This document shows, one piece after another, positions 18,254-31,000 of a DNA stretch of 37,648 nucleotides (position 1 is the stretch's first letter; every line of letters starts with the position of its first letter). The DNA lies in the NCBI GenBank assembly GCA_016210115.1, contig JACQUW010000113.1:1-37648 (forward strand), in the 5' to 3' direction. Below the pieces are notes generated by a model that saw nothing but the letters and a program-made list of their open reading frames with translations, was not told where the DNA came from and did no database searches. The stretch is from Deltaproteobacteria bacterium (GTDB lineage Bacteria; Desulfobacterota; Binatia; UBA9968). Made by a program: the position numbers and the translations under genes.

Positions 18254-18571
18254 ATGCAACCTGATCGCAAGCGCACCTATGATTTGTTCCTCCTCAACCT
18301 CGCCCTCCAGCTCTTCGATGGCGTGGCCACTTACGAGGGCATGCAATTGGGTTGGAAAGAGGCAAACCCACTACTGGAGTTTGCTTTCACGCAGTTGGGC
18401 GTAGGCACCTCACTTTTGCTCTTTAAAGCAAAGGCATGCGGCCTCCTCCTCATTCTGAACCGCATAGGCAGCCAGCTAGTTGTGGTGCCCGTACTCACCT
18501 TCCTCGCGGCTGCGTATGTCCTATTGTCGTTTTTTCCCTGGCTGACAGTCTTTCTAATGCACATCACCTAA
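18254..18571 (+). CDS. Small integral membrane protein (DUF5658-like)
   Basis: A 105-residue hydrophobic protein with about three transmembrane segments: roughly residues 10-27, 45-70 and 76-102. The motif LFDGVATYEGMQLGWKEANP, an Asp and a Glu-Ala-Asn-Pro in the first loop, recalls DUF5658 proteins, whose function is unknown. The ATG lies about 10 bases after AAAGAGGAG. It stands alone between the catabolic island and the NRPS locus, 223 bp before the MbtH start, and nothing links it functionally to either side. The remaining 223-bp spacer (18572-18794) contains nothing I can name. Confidence 0.65.
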   Translation: MQPDRKRTYDLFLLNLALQLFDGVATYEGMQLGWKEANPLLEFAFTQLGVGTSLLLFKAKACGLLLILNRIGSQLVVVPVLTFLAAAYVLLSFFPWLTVFLMHIT

Positions 18572-18794
18572 CTCTATAGATAGGGGTGAAAAACGATCAC
18601 ACAAGTGCCTTTGATTCTATAGCGGTCAGTATCGCTACACGCTAAGCCGGTAAATCACGGATGCGTCGCTCGCTTTCCTGTTTCCTTCAAAGGGGGCAAT
18701 GCAGAAGCGCGGTGTCGTTCCGACGAACCCTGATGAACTCCGAGGATCGCCCCAAGTATTCCACCAGCGAAAAATAAAAAATTCAGGAGGCAAA

Positions 18795-19019
18795 ATGGAT
18801 ACGGAAGAGAAGGCAGACAGCACCATCTATAAGGTTGTTGTGAATCATGAAGAGCAGTACTCGATATGGCCGGCGGATCGGGAAAACCCGCTCGGCTGGA
18901 GGGATGCCGGCAAGAGTGGGACCAAGGCGGAATGCTTGGCTTACGTCAAGGAAGTATGGACCGATATGAGACCGCTCAGTCTGAAAAAAAAGATGGAGGA
19001 GGCAGCGCGCAAGGCTTAG
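18795..19019 (+). CDS. MbtH-like protein, NRPS adenylation-domain chaperone
   Basis: A 74-residue MbtH-family protein, which binds adenylation domains of nonribosomal peptide synthetases and is often needed for their solubility or activity. The family signature is complete: [10 protein letters not shown], the invariant tryptophans in [11 protein letters not shown], then [15 protein letters not shown]. The start is fixed by AGGAGG seven bases ahead of the ATG; a longer in-frame upstream extension from 18699 has no such site. Its stop codon TAG lies only 36 bp before the next likely ATG, and the downstream NRPS frame is the same as its own. It probably serves the A domains encoded immediately downstream. 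Confidence 0.93.
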   Translation: MDTEEKADSTIYKVVVNHEEQYSIWPADRENPLGWRDAGKSGTKAECLAYVKEVWTDMRPLSLKKKMEEAARKA

Positions 19020-21192
<2,173 letters not shown>

Positions 21193-22105
21193 TCAGCAGG
21201 GTGAGAAGCGACAACCTCGCCTATGTGATCTACACCTCGGGATCCACAGGGAAGCCCAAAGGGGTTGCCATGAGTCACCGCCCTCTCTGCAACTTGATTT
21301 CATGGCAGCTCCAAAACTCAGCATTTCCCAGCGGGCCAAGAACGCTGCAATTTGCGTCTCTGAGCTTCGATGTCTCCTTTCAGGAGATCTTTTCTACCTG
21401 GTGCTCAGGCGGGACTCTGATCTTGATCTCAGAGGAAGTGCATCGACATGCTGCGGCTTTGTTGCGTTTCCTGGAAAGCGAAGCGATTGAACGACTGTCC
21501 CTTCCCTTTGTTGCCCTCCAGCAGTTGGCCGAGGTAGTCGATGGCCAAGAATCAATTCTGACTAGCGTTCGCGAGATCATCACTGCGGGCGAGCCATTGC
21601 AGATAACTCGAAATGTCGCAAGCTTATTTCGGAAGCTAAAAAGTTGCAGTTTGCATAATCAGTATGGCCCTTCCGAGAGCCATGTCGTTACGGCTTTTAC
21701 CCTAACGGGCTCACCGAGCGATTGGCCTGCCCTTCCACCCATTGGGCGCCCGATTGCGAACACGCAGATTTATTCCTTGGACTCCCACCTACAGCCGGTC
21801 CCCGTGGGCGTACCGGGCGAGCTATATATTGGCGGCGTCGGCCTGGCGCGGGGGTATCTTAATCACCCTGACCTGACAGCAGAAAAATTCATACCTAATC
21901 CTTTTAGCAACGAGCGAGGAGCCCGCCTATACAAGACTGGAGATTTGGTACGCTATCTCTCTGACGGCCACATTGAATTCCTGGGACGGATCGATCACCA
22001 GGTAAAGATCCGAGGCTTCCGTATCGAGCTGGGAGAGATTGAGACAGTGCTAAGCCAACACCCGGCGGTGCGAGAGACTGTAGTTGTAGCCAGGGAAGAG
22101 GTTGA

Positions 22106-22192
22106 GAATGCCGAATGCCGATTGCGGATTGCGGAGGGCGATGAGGGCGAAAGCGAGAATCCAAAATCTAAAATCCACGATCTAAAATCAGA
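22106..22192 (+). repeat. In-frame heptamer-repeat insertion in A2 hinge region
   Basis: The array begins GAATGCC GAATGCC GATTGCG GATTGCG GAGGGCG, then a less regular 17-bp spacer, then AATCCAA AATCTAA AATCCAC GATCTAA AATCAGA. Total length is 87 bp, 29 codons, so the frame is preserved. Related A domains have only four to six residues between VVVARE and the LVAY strand; here a charged peptide starting VENAECRLRIAEGDEG is added. The site lies in the small C-terminal subdomain of the A domain. Confidence 0.75.
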
Positions 22193-22907
22193 GAAGTGGC
22201 TGGTGGCCTATTTTGTTCCTGAGCAGAACCAGGCCCCCACGGCTAGTGAGCTGCGTAGCTTCCTGATGGAAAAGCTACCTGAGCATATGGTCCCTTCCGT
22301 CTTTGTGCCGTTGGAGGCGCTACCACTGACTCCCAACGGGAAGGTGAACCGCCGCGCGCTACCAGCGCCCAACTGGGCACGACCGGACTTGGACACAGTC
22401 TTCGTGCTACCCCACACTCCTACAGAAAAGATGCTGACTGGAATCTGGACCGATGTCCTCGGTGTCGGACCGGTAGGCATCCATGACAACTTCTTTGAGC
22501 TCGGTGGTCATTCCCTCGTAGCGACCCAAGTCATCTCTCGGGTACGCGATGCCTTCCAAATAGAGTTGCCCCTACGATGCCTATTTGAAGTGCCGACTAT
22601 AGCTGGTCTAGCCAAGCTTATTGACACAACCTGTTGGGCACAACAGGGTCTGCAGGCTCCACCCCTGCTGCCTGTGTCACGGGACAGAGACCTTCCCCTT
22701 TCCTTTGCGCAACAGCGGCTGTGGTTTCTGGACCGTCTGGAGCCAGGCAATCCCATCTATAACATACTTGCTTCTGTTCGCCTCGGCGGTCCGCTCGATG
22801 TGACGGCGTTGGAGCAGAGCCTCAAGGAGATCGTGTGCCGCCACGAAGCCTTGCGCACCACCATCGCAACGGTGGATGGGCAACCGATTCAGGTCATCGC
22901 TCCGAGC

Positions 22908-22940
22908 CTGACCCTTCGGCAAGCTCAGGACAGACTCGTA
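22908..22940. repeat. Short palindrome-type repeat element inside condensation domain
   Basis: The stretch CCCTTCGGCAAGCTCAGGA followed by CAGACTCG is inserted in frame between the C-domain strands QVIAPSLT and LPVVDLHEL, adding the peptide LRQAQDRLV. A related sequence (CCCTTCGGCTGCGCTCAGGA then TAGACTC) lies in A5 at about 29917-29943. The shared core shows that the same mobile repeat family has entered the NRPS twice. Confidence 0.65.
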
Positions 22941-23017
22941 ACGCTGCCAGTGGTGGACCTCCACGAACTCCCTGGGACGGAACGGGAAGTCCAGGCCCAG
23001 CGGCTGGCGACTGATGA

Positions 23018-26000
23018 GTGTTCGATTTGACGCAAGGGCCTCTACTGCGGTCCACTTTGCTGCGGCTGGGATCACAGGATCACATCCTGCTTCTTACCAT
23101 GCACCACATCGTCTCAGACGGCCAGTCCATGGAGGTTTTGTTCCGAGAGTTGTCAGCGCTCTATCAAGCCTTCTCCGCTGGGAAGCCATCTCCGCTTCAT
23201 GAGCTACCGATCCAGTACGCGGACTTTGCCTGCTGGCAACGACAGTGGCTGCAGGGGGAGGTGCTTGAGAAACAACTCAGCTACTGGAGGCAGCAGCTCA
23301 AGGGAGCGCCACCTGTGCTGGAGTTGCCGACTGACCATCCGCGCCCTCCAGTCCAGACGTACCGGGGGGCAAGGCAATCCTTGGCGCTGTCTAAGACTCT
23401 ATCGCAAGCGCTCAAGGCTTTGAGCCGTCAAGAGGGAGTCACCCTGTTCATGACTTTGCTTGCGGCTTTTCAGACTCTGTTACAGCGTTACACTGGTCAG
23501 GATGACATCGTTGTGGGCACGCCCACGGCTGGTCGGACCCGGTCTGAGATCGAGGAATTGATCGGCTTCTTCCTGAACACCGTGGTGTTGCGTACAGACC
23601 TTTCGGGTAATCCAAGTTTCAGAGACTTGTTGGTTCGGGTGCGCCAGGTAGCCTTGGGAGCTTATACCCATCAGGATTTGCCCTTCGAGAAGCTGTTGGA
23701 GGAGTTGCAGCCTGAGCGAGATCTCAGTCGCACACCGCTGTTTCAGGTATTTTTCAACATGGACAGCTTCGGGGACCGGTTAGAACTCCCTGGGCTGACG
23801 GCAAAGCCCCCGTCATTCCTTGAGCCCGGGTCAAAATTCGATCTAACGCTCTACTTCGGAGACCAAAACGAGGAGATTCAGTTCCTTCTTGTGTACAATG
23901 CCGATATTTTTGAACAGGACCGAATGGTCGAGATGTTGGGACAACTCGAGCATTTGCTATGCCAGATTGTGGAAAACCCAGATGAAAGCATTGAGCGCTT
24001 TTCTCTGGTCACTCCTAACGCTCAGAGATACTTGCCGAATCCGGCTCAACTGCTTGATTCCGACTGGAAAGGTGCTGTCCAGACACATTTCTCGCTGTTG
24101 GCGCAGAGGTTCCCACAACACATAGCGGTTGTAGATAAATGGGAAGCCTGGACTTACAAAGATCTTGATTCTCGCAGTAACCAACTCGCCAATTATTTAC
24201 TTGGCAGTGGCATCGAGTGCCAGGACATTGTTGCCATCTACGGTCACCGAAGCGCCCCATTGGTTTTGGCCGTACTGGGTGTCCTCAAGGCAGGTGCAGC
24301 CTTTCTCATCTTGGACCCGGCTTATCCAGCAGACCGGCTAATCCATTGCTTGCAGGCAGCGAAGCCTCGCGGGTGGCTTCAGCTCGAAGCGGCGGGGCCA
24401 GTCCCCGCCGCGCTGGAAGAGTTTATAGCGACCTCATCACTTCGATGCCGGTTCCAGCTTCGCCAAAACTCGACCGGTGTCTCGCGTGACCCTCTCAAAG
24501 GATATTCCGACGACGATCCCGGGGTAGCGGTGGGGCCGGATGACCTCGCTTATGTCGCTTTTACCTCTGGTTCTACAGGCTGCCCTAAAGGCATCCTGGG
24601 CAGACACGGCCCTTTGTCCCACTTCCTGCCCTGGCAGGAAGAAACGTTCAACCTGGGCACCTCAGATCGCTTCAGCATCCTATCCGGGCTTTCGCACGAC
24701 CCGTTGCAACGGGATATCTTCACCCCTTTATGGCTCGGGGCAACAATATGTATTCCTGACCCCAAAATAATCGGCACATCCAAACTGGCCCACTGGATGG
24801 CCAAAGAACAGGTTACCTTCGCTCACTTAACGCCCGCTATGGCAGAGTTGTTGACTGAAACGTCCGCTCCTGACTGTCGCATACCATCACTGCGTTACGC
24901 GTTCTTCATCGGCGATAAATTAACCCGATGGGATGTAGTCCGACTCCGCCGCCTGGCGCCAGGAGTCACTTGCATCAACTCCTATGGCGCCACAGAGACA
25001 CAAAGGGCTGTTGGCCACTACGTAGTTCCTCAAGAGCCGGAAATACAAGAGAGCCGAGACAGGGCAGTTTACCCGGTAGGACGCGGTATGAAAGATGTGC
25101 AACTGCTGGTCTTGAATGCCGAGCAACGGCTGGCCGGCGTGGGTGAGCCTGGAGAGATTTACGTGCGTAGCCCTCACCTAGCTCTGGGATACGTGGGAGA
25201 CGAGGAGCTGACCCAGGCCAGATTCCTGACTAATCCGTTCACAGGCGCGGCCGGCGACCAGTTGTACAAGACTGGAGACCTGGGACGCTACCTGCCCGAT
25301 GGCAATGTCGAGTTTTTTGGCCGGACCGACCGCCAGGTCAAGATCCGCGGTTTCCGTATCGAGCTTGGGGAGATCGAAGCGATACTCAGAAAACACCGCG
25401 CGGTTCGTGAGACCGTGGTCGTAGCGCGAGAGGATACAGTTGGTAATCAACTCTTAATCGCGTATGTCGTGCCAAGCCCAGAGCACGCATCCCACATTCG
25501 ACCCCTAGCAGTGGATGGCGACCCTTTGCTTTCCCTTGGTGAACTGAAAGGCTTCTTGAGCCAGAAGCTACCTGCTTACATGGTACCCTCCGCTTTCGTG
25601 ATGCTGGATGCACTGCCGCTTACCCCCAATGGCAAAGTCGGCTATCGCGCGCTTCCCGCTCCTGATGGAGGTAGGCTCGGTGTGGAAGAAACTTTTGTGG
25701 CACCACGGACCCCGGTGGAGAACGTGCTGGTTAGGATCTGGAGAGAGGTTTTGGGAATTGATCAATTGGGCATTTATGACAATTTCTTTGATCTGGGGGG
25801 CCATTCTCTCTTAGCCACCCAGGTCATTTCCCGTGTGCGCGCCACGCTCCAAGTAGATCTACCTCTCCGCACGCTTTTTGAGGCACCCACGGTAGCGGGC
25901 TTGGCTATGAGAATCACACAGAGCCAAACTGATAAGGCGGAACCTGAAGACATAGCAAGCTTATTGGCAGAGTTAGAGCGGACGTCCGATGAGGAAGCGG

Positions 26001-26056
26001 AGGAGGTCCTCTCTGAAGAAACTCTGCGAAGTAGTGAAGGAAACGGACATGAGTGA
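23018..26056 (+). CDS. NRPS fragment: C-terminal part of condensation domain, adenylation domain A3 (Lys2/aminoadipate-like), thiolation domain
   Basis: Resumes the condensation domain at FDLTQGPLLRSTLLRLG, with the catalytic HHIVSDG intact about 25 residues in, then the QDDIVVGTPTAGR and NTVVLRTDLSGNPSF blocks. The adenylation domain is unusual. SGLSHDPLQRDIFTPLWLGA and HLTPAMAELL are typical of alpha-aminoadipate reductase (Lys2), and specificity positions read D-P-R-H-F-I-S-R-A against the Lys2 D-P-R-H-F-V-M-R-A known for L-2-aminoadipate. AMP-binding core is YVAFTSGSTGCPKG and A10 is NGKVGYRAL (Gly instead of Asp). The thiolation serine is at 25805-25807 in FFDLGGHSL. The tail ERTSDEEAEEVLSEE resembles an NRPS C-terminal helix. 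It overlaps the next gene by 8 bp. No reductase domain follows, so peptide incorporation is more likely than reduction. Confidence 0.85.
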   Translation: MFDLTQGPLLRSTLLRLGSQDHILLLTMHHIVSDGQSMEVLFRELSALYQAFSAGKPSPLHELPIQYADFACWQRQWLQGEVLEKQLSYWRQQLKGAPPVLELPTDHPRPPVQTYRGARQSLALSKTLSQALKALSRQEGVTLFMTLLAAFQTLLQRYTGQDDIVVGTPTAGRTRSEIEELIGFFLNTVVLRTDLSGNPSFRDLLVRVRQVALGAYTHQDLPFEKLLEELQPERDLSRTPLFQVFFNMDSFGDRLELPGLTAKPPSFLEPGSKFDLTLYFGDQNEEIQFLLVYNADIFEQDRMVEMLGQLEHLLCQIVENPDESIERFSLVTPNAQRYLPNPAQLLDSDWKGAVQTHFSLLAQRFPQHIAVVDKWEAWTYKDLDSRSNQLANYLLGSGIECQDIVAIYGHRSAPLVLAVLGVLKAGAAFLILDPAYPADRLIHCLQAAKPRGWLQLEAAGPVPAALEEFIATSSLRCRFQLRQNSTGVSRDPLKGYSDDDPGVAVGPDDLAYVAFTSGSTGCPKGILGRHGPLSHFLPWQEETFNLGTSDRFSILSGLSHDPLQRDIFTPLWLGATICIPDPKIIGTSKLAHWMAKEQVTFAHLTPAMAELLTETSAPDCRIPSLRYAFFIGDKLTRWDVVRLRRLAPGVTCINSYGATETQRAVGHYVVPQEPEIQESRDRAVYPVGRGMKDVQLLVLNAEQRLAGVGEPGEIYVRSPHLALGYVGDEELTQARFLTNPFTGAAGDQLYKTGDLGRYLPDGNVEFFGRTDRQVKIRGFRIELGEIEAILRKHRAVRETVVVAREDTVGNQLLIAYVVPSPEHASHIRPLAVDGDPLLSLGELKGFLSQKLPAYMVPSAFVMLDALPLTPNGKVGYRALPAPDGGRLGVEETFVAPRTPVENVLVRIWREVLGIDQLGIYDNFFDLGGHSLLATQVISRVRATLQVDLPLRTLFEAPTVAGLAMRITQSQTDKAEPEDIASLLAELERTSDEEAEEVLSEETLRSSEGNGHE

Positions 26057-28037
26057 TCTTTCGAAAAATAGGTTTGAGCTGCCGCCGGAGCAGCAGGCGA
26101 TTCGAGCGAAGTGCTTTCACCCGTCGGGAACCTTCATCGAATTCAAGAAAGAAGAAATCGAGCAATCGATCGCGCAGCGATTTGAAAAGATGGCGCGAAT
26201 GTATCCTGACCGGACCGCGGTCAAAACCCGAAGCACCACACTCACCTATGACGCGTTGAACAAGACGGCCAATTGTATCGCGCGGGCTATCCTAGCAGAG
26301 CGTGGGGAAGGTGAGGAACCCCTTGCGCTGCTGCTTGAAAACGACGCCCTAATCACCGCGTCGATCCTTGGAGTCTTGAAGACGGGGAAAATCTATGTGC
26401 CCCTGGACCCCTCGTACCCCAACGCAAGGATCACTACCATCCTGCAGGATACGCGGCCAGGGCTCCTCATAACGAATAAGAAGAATCGGTCTGTAGCAGA
26501 GGGTTTGGCCCGGCTTAGATGTCGAGTGCTCAACGTGGACGAGATTGACTTCAGGGCGTCGACCGAGGCTCCCGGCCTATCCGTTTCACCGGACGTCCGC
26601 GCCAATATTCTCTACACGTCCGGCTCAACCGGACAGCCCAAGGGCGTTATCCAAACACACCGTAACATACTTCATGAAATCATGAACTACACCAACGCAA
26701 TCCGCATCTTTGCTGCTGACCGACTCGTTCTTCTTTCTTCCCCCAGTTTTGCCGACGCGGTCCGGACGACCTACGGCGCCCTGCTCAATGGTGCGGGTCT
26801 TTATCCGCTGGATCTCAAAGAGGAAGGGTTTGCCCACCTGGCCGACTGGTTGATCCAGCAAAGGATCACGATCTTTCGCTCGGTTCCTTCGGTCTTTCGC
26901 CAGCTTGTCAACACCCTGACAGGGAAGGAGGACTTTACTAACGTGCGCGTCATTTACTCAGCAGGCGACTCAGTCTCTTGGAGTGATATCGAGTCCTACA
27001 AAAGACATTTTTCCCCCAACTGTCTTTTCGTCAACGGCCTGGGATCCACCGAGAGCCTGACCTTTCGGTGGTATTTCTTGGACAAGGAGACCCCGGTCAC
27101 CGCCAGCTCCGTGCCGGTCGGTTACCCGGTCGGAGACAAGGAAGTTGTATTGCTCGATGACGATGGGAATGATGCTGGCTTCGACCGCATCGGCGCAATC
27201 GCAGTGAAGAGTCACTATCTTTCCCCCGGCTATTGGAACAGACTCGATCTCACACCGGCCGCGCTTCGGCTTGATTCGCGCCGACAAGAGGAACGAATCT
27301 ATCTCACCGGTGATGTGGGGCGCATGTTGCCGGACGGTTGCCTTCTCCACCTGGGACGAAACGACTTCCAAATAAAAATAAGAGGTCAACGGATTGAGGT
27401 TGCCGAGATCGAAATGGCACTGCTCAATCTTAACATGATCAAAGGAGCCGTTGTCGTGGCAAGGGAAGACCGATCTGGCGACCGCCGCTTGGTTGCCTAC
27501 ATTGTCCCAAAGAATCAACCTGTGCCGACCGCCAGCTACCTCCGCAACGCTCTTGCAGAGAAGCTACCCAGCTACATGATTCCTTCTTTCTATGTCTGGT
27601 TGGATGTCCTGCCGCTCACTCCAAACGGCAAGGTAGACCGATTGTCACTTCCGCGACCCGAACGGATTCGTCCTAGTTTGGACCGGAGCTATGCCCCGCC
27701 AATAACTGAGGGGGAACATCGGTTAGTTCAGATCTGGGAAAAGGTATTAGATATTCGTCCCATTGGTGTCCATGATAATTTCTTCGATCTCGGTGGGCAT
27801 TCGCTGGCGGCGACTAGAGTCATTTCCCGGGTAATCCAAACGTTTCAACTAGACATACCTCTTAGATCTTTATTTGACTCACCGACGGTGGCGGAGATGG
27901 CGAAGGTCATCACGCTGAACCAGGCGAGAAAGGCTAACCAGGAAAAGCTAGAGCGCATGTTGAACGAGGTGGAAGCGATGTCGGACGAGGAAGCGGAGCG
28001 CGTCCTTAAAAATGCAACAGGAAAGGCAGAACGGTGA
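26049..28037 (+). CDS. NRPS A-T didomain protein with divergent adenylation domain A4
   Basis: Intact 662-residue protein, start fixed by AAGGA before an ATG that overlaps the preceding stop. A short N-terminal region (LSKNRFELPPEQQAIRAKCFHP) precedes the A domain, which has YTSGSTGQPKG, YLTGDVGRM, IKIRGQRIEVAEIE and A10 NGKVDRLSL. The specificity pocket is non-canonical: the stretch SSPSFADAVRTTYGALLNGA aligns an Ala where the amino-anchoring Asp235 is expected, so a substrate without a free alpha-amino group (hydroxy, keto or other carboxylic acid) is possible. A carrier domain (FFDLGGHSL, serine codon 27801-27803) and the tail EVEAMSDEEAERVLKN follow. There is no C domain, so it looks like a loading module. 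It is similar throughout to the A6 protein at 31527. Confidence 0.87.
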   Translation: MSDLSKNRFELPPEQQAIRAKCFHPSGTFIEFKKEEIEQSIAQRFEKMARMYPDRTAVKTRSTTLTYDALNKTANCIARAILAERGEGEEPLALLLENDALITASILGVLKTGKIYVPLDPSYPNARITTILQDTRPGLLITNKKNRSVAEGLARLRCRVLNVDEIDFRASTEAPGLSVSPDVRANILYTSGSTGQPKGVIQTHRNILHEIMNYTNAIRIFAADRLVLLSSPSFADAVRTTYGALLNGAGLYPLDLKEEGFAHLADWLIQQRITIFRSVPSVFRQLVNTLTGKEDFTNVRVIYSAGDSVSWSDIESYKRHFSPNCLFVNGLGSTESLTFRWYFLDKETPVTASSVPVGYPVGDKEVVLLDDDGNDAGFDRIGAIAVKSHYLSPGYWNRLDLTPAALRLDSRRQEERIYLTGDVGRMLPDGCLLHLGRNDFQIKIRGQRIEVAEIEMALLNLNMIKGAVVVAREDRSGDRRLVAYIVPKNQPVPTASYLRNALAEKLPSYMIPSFYVWLDVLPLTPNGKVDRLSLPRPERIRPSLDRSYAPPITEGEHRLVQIWEKVLDIRPIGVHDNFFDLGGHSLAATRVISRVIQTFQLDIPLRSLFDSPTVAEMAKVITLNQARKANQEKLERMLNEVEAMSDEEAERVLKNATGKAER

Positions 28038-31000
28038 TGGACGGTGACAATTTACTCGAACGCCTAGCCAATCTTTCACCGGCAAAGCGCGGGCTGCTCG
28101 AGCGTAGAGTCAAAGAAGATGCAACCGCGGCGCGCGAAGCGATTGCGATTCCACCTCGACCCAAAAGCGAGTCAGCGCCGCTTTCTTTTGCGCAGCAGCG
28201 GCTGTGGTTTATCAATCAACTCGAGCCAGAGAGTTCCGCATATAACGAGGCGGCGGCGATCCGGCTTGAGGGCACCCCCAATGTTGATGCCCTTAAAAAC
28301 GCGCTAAACGCAATCGTTGATCGGCACGAAGTCCTAAGAACAACTTTTTCAGCGGCAGATGGCAGCGGACCGGTTCAATTGATCGGCAAGAGCCGACCTG
28401 TCGATCTGCCTATTGTGGACTTTAGCGGTTATCCGGAGCCGGAACGAATGGCGCAAGTCCAAGGCGCAATCGCCCAACTGAGAGAATGCAATTTTGATCT
28501 CGGCAAAGATTTAATGCTACGCGCTGCACTGCTCCGGCTAGATTTCAACCGACATGTTCTCGTCATTATCACCCATCACATTGCCTCAGACGGATGGTCA
28601 AACGGCATTTTTTGGCGCGAGCTCGCGACGCTTTATGAGGCATTTTCTCTGGAAAAGCCGAATCCGCTTCCCGAATTGCCGATTCAGTACGCAGACTACG
28701 CCGTGTGGCAACGGCAATGGTTGCAAGGTGAAGTGCTGGAAAAGCAGCTTTCCTATTGGAAAGCGCAACTTCAAGATCTTTCCATACTTGAACTACCCAC
28801 AGACCGGCCGCCGCCGCCGGTGCAGACCTATCGCGGGGCAAGGCAGTCTTTGCTTCTCCCTAGAGCTCTGTCAGATCACTTGAAAGCATTGAGCAGCCAA
28901 CAGGGAGTGACGCTCTTTATGACGTTGCTGGCAGCCCTCCAAACGTTGTTGCATCGCTACACGGGGCAGGACGATATTGTCGTGGGTTCCCCCATTGCTG
29001 GTCGCAACCGACTCGAGACCGAAGGACTGATAGGATTCTTTGTCAACACACTGGTGTTCAGAACGGACTTGTCTGGCAATCCGACATTTCGAGAACTTTT
29101 ACATCGCGTTAAAGAAGAGGCTTTGCATGCTTACGAACACCAGGATTTACCCTTCGAAAGATTGGTCGAGGCGCTGAATCCCGATCGCGACAGGGGCCGC
29201 ACTCCCCTGTTTCAGGTCATGTTTGCGGTCCAAAACGTGCCGCGGCGAGCGTTGGAAATGCCAGGGTTGGTCGCTGCTCCTATCGAGATCGAATCTCTGA
29301 CGGCGAAGTTTGACTTATTCGCGGCGTTTGTCGAACGCGATCAGCAACAGACGATGCGAATCGAATACAACACCGACCTGTTCGACGATGCCACGATCCG
29401 CCGGATGACGGTTCACTTCCAGACCTTACTTGAAAGCGTAGTTGCAAATCTACATGAGCGTATTTCCGAACTACCGATGCTCACTGAAGCCGAAAAGCAC
29501 CAACTGCTCGTTGAGTGGAACGATACAGAGAAGGAGTATCCGAAGGACCGGTGCATCCACGAGTTGTTCGAAGAGCAGGTAAAGAGAACACCTGAAGCTG
29601 TTGCCGTCGTTTTTGAAGGCCAGGAGCTGAGCTACCGGGATCTCAACGCCAAAGCGAATCGGCTGGCGCACCATCTAAGAAGGCGGGGCGTGGGTCCGGA
29701 AACCCTTGTTGCGATCTGCATGGAGCGGTCCACCGAAATGATCGTGGGCTTGCTTGGGATTCTTAAGGCCGGCGGGGCATACGTGCCCTTGGACCCTCAG
29801 TATCCCAAGGAACGGTTGGCGTTTATGCTCAGGGACACCCAGGCACCGGTGTTACTGACGCAACAGAGGCTGATGGAAGAGCTACTCGAAGATAGAAGAT
29901 CGAAGCCTGTCCTGAGCCCTTCGGCTGCGCTCAGGATAGACTCCGCCGAGGGGATAGAAGATGGTGATTTTCGATTCTCGATCCTCAATCCTCGAATACA
30001 GGTGGTCTGCTTGGACGCAGAATGGGAGGTTATTGCTGCGGAGAGTGAGGACAATCCAATCAGCGGTGCCACAGCCAATAACTTGGTCTATGTCATCTAC
30101 ACTTCGGGCTCGACTGGAACACCGAAAGGCGTGGTGGTTCCTCATCGCGGCATCACTCGCTTACTTTTCGGGATCGACTACGCACAGTTCGGCGCCAATC
30201 AAACGTTCCTGCATCTGGCGCCGACGGCGTTCGATGCCTCGACATTCGAAATCTGGGGACCGTTACTGGACGGGGGAACGTGCATCCTTTATCCGGGCAA
30301 AGTTCCTACTCCGAAAGAACTCGGAGACTTATTACACGAACACGATGTCAGCACTTTGTGGCTGACCGCTTCGTTATTTAACGCCGTAATTGACACGGCA
30401 CCCAAGGCCTTGTCACGCGTACGCCAATTGCTGATCGGCGGAGAAGCGCTTTCGGTGCCGCATGTGCGGTGCGCTCTCTCGCGGCTGCCGAACACTGAGA
30501 TCATTAACGGCTATGGACCGACCGAGAGCACGACGTTTACTTGCTGCTATCGAATACCGCGTGAGCTCGATGAGAACGTAACTTCGATTCCAATCGGGCG
30601 TCCAATTGGGAATACACAGACCTTTATCCTCGATGCGAGCTTGACACCGGTGCCCATTGGCGTGACAGGAAAACTCTACATTGGCGGTGACGGGCTCGCG
30701 CGTGGGTATCTGAACAACTCAGAATTAACAGCGGAGAAGTTCGTTCCGAATCCTTTTAACGACCTACCAGGTTCACGTTTATACCGAAGCGGTGACCTGG
30801 CGCGTTATTTGCCGGATGGAAATATCGAGTTTCTCGGCCGCATCGATCACCAGGTGAAGATTCGTGGCTACCGCATCGAGCTAGGTGAGATTGAATGTGT
30901 GCTGAGCCAGCACCCTGCGGTTCGGGAAACTGTGGTCATAGCGCGAGAGGACGATCCTGGAGAAAAGCACTTAGTGGCTTATGTAGTCTCAAATCGAGGG

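Noticed and set aside
18699..18794. Upstream extension of the MbtH frame
   Set aside because: The 32 additional codons do not resemble MbtH, and AGGAGG sits just ahead of the internal ATG at 18795, which gives the normal family length.
22106..22192. Regular short repeats considered as a CRISPR array
   Set aside because: Units are 7 bp, directly contiguous, without spacers, and lie inside an NRPS reading frame; no cas gene is near.
23018..26056. A3 module considered as a genuine Lys2 aminoadipate reductase
   Set aside because: A condensation domain precedes it and no NAD(P)-binding reductase domain follows the carrier; the next gene starts 8 bp inside its end.
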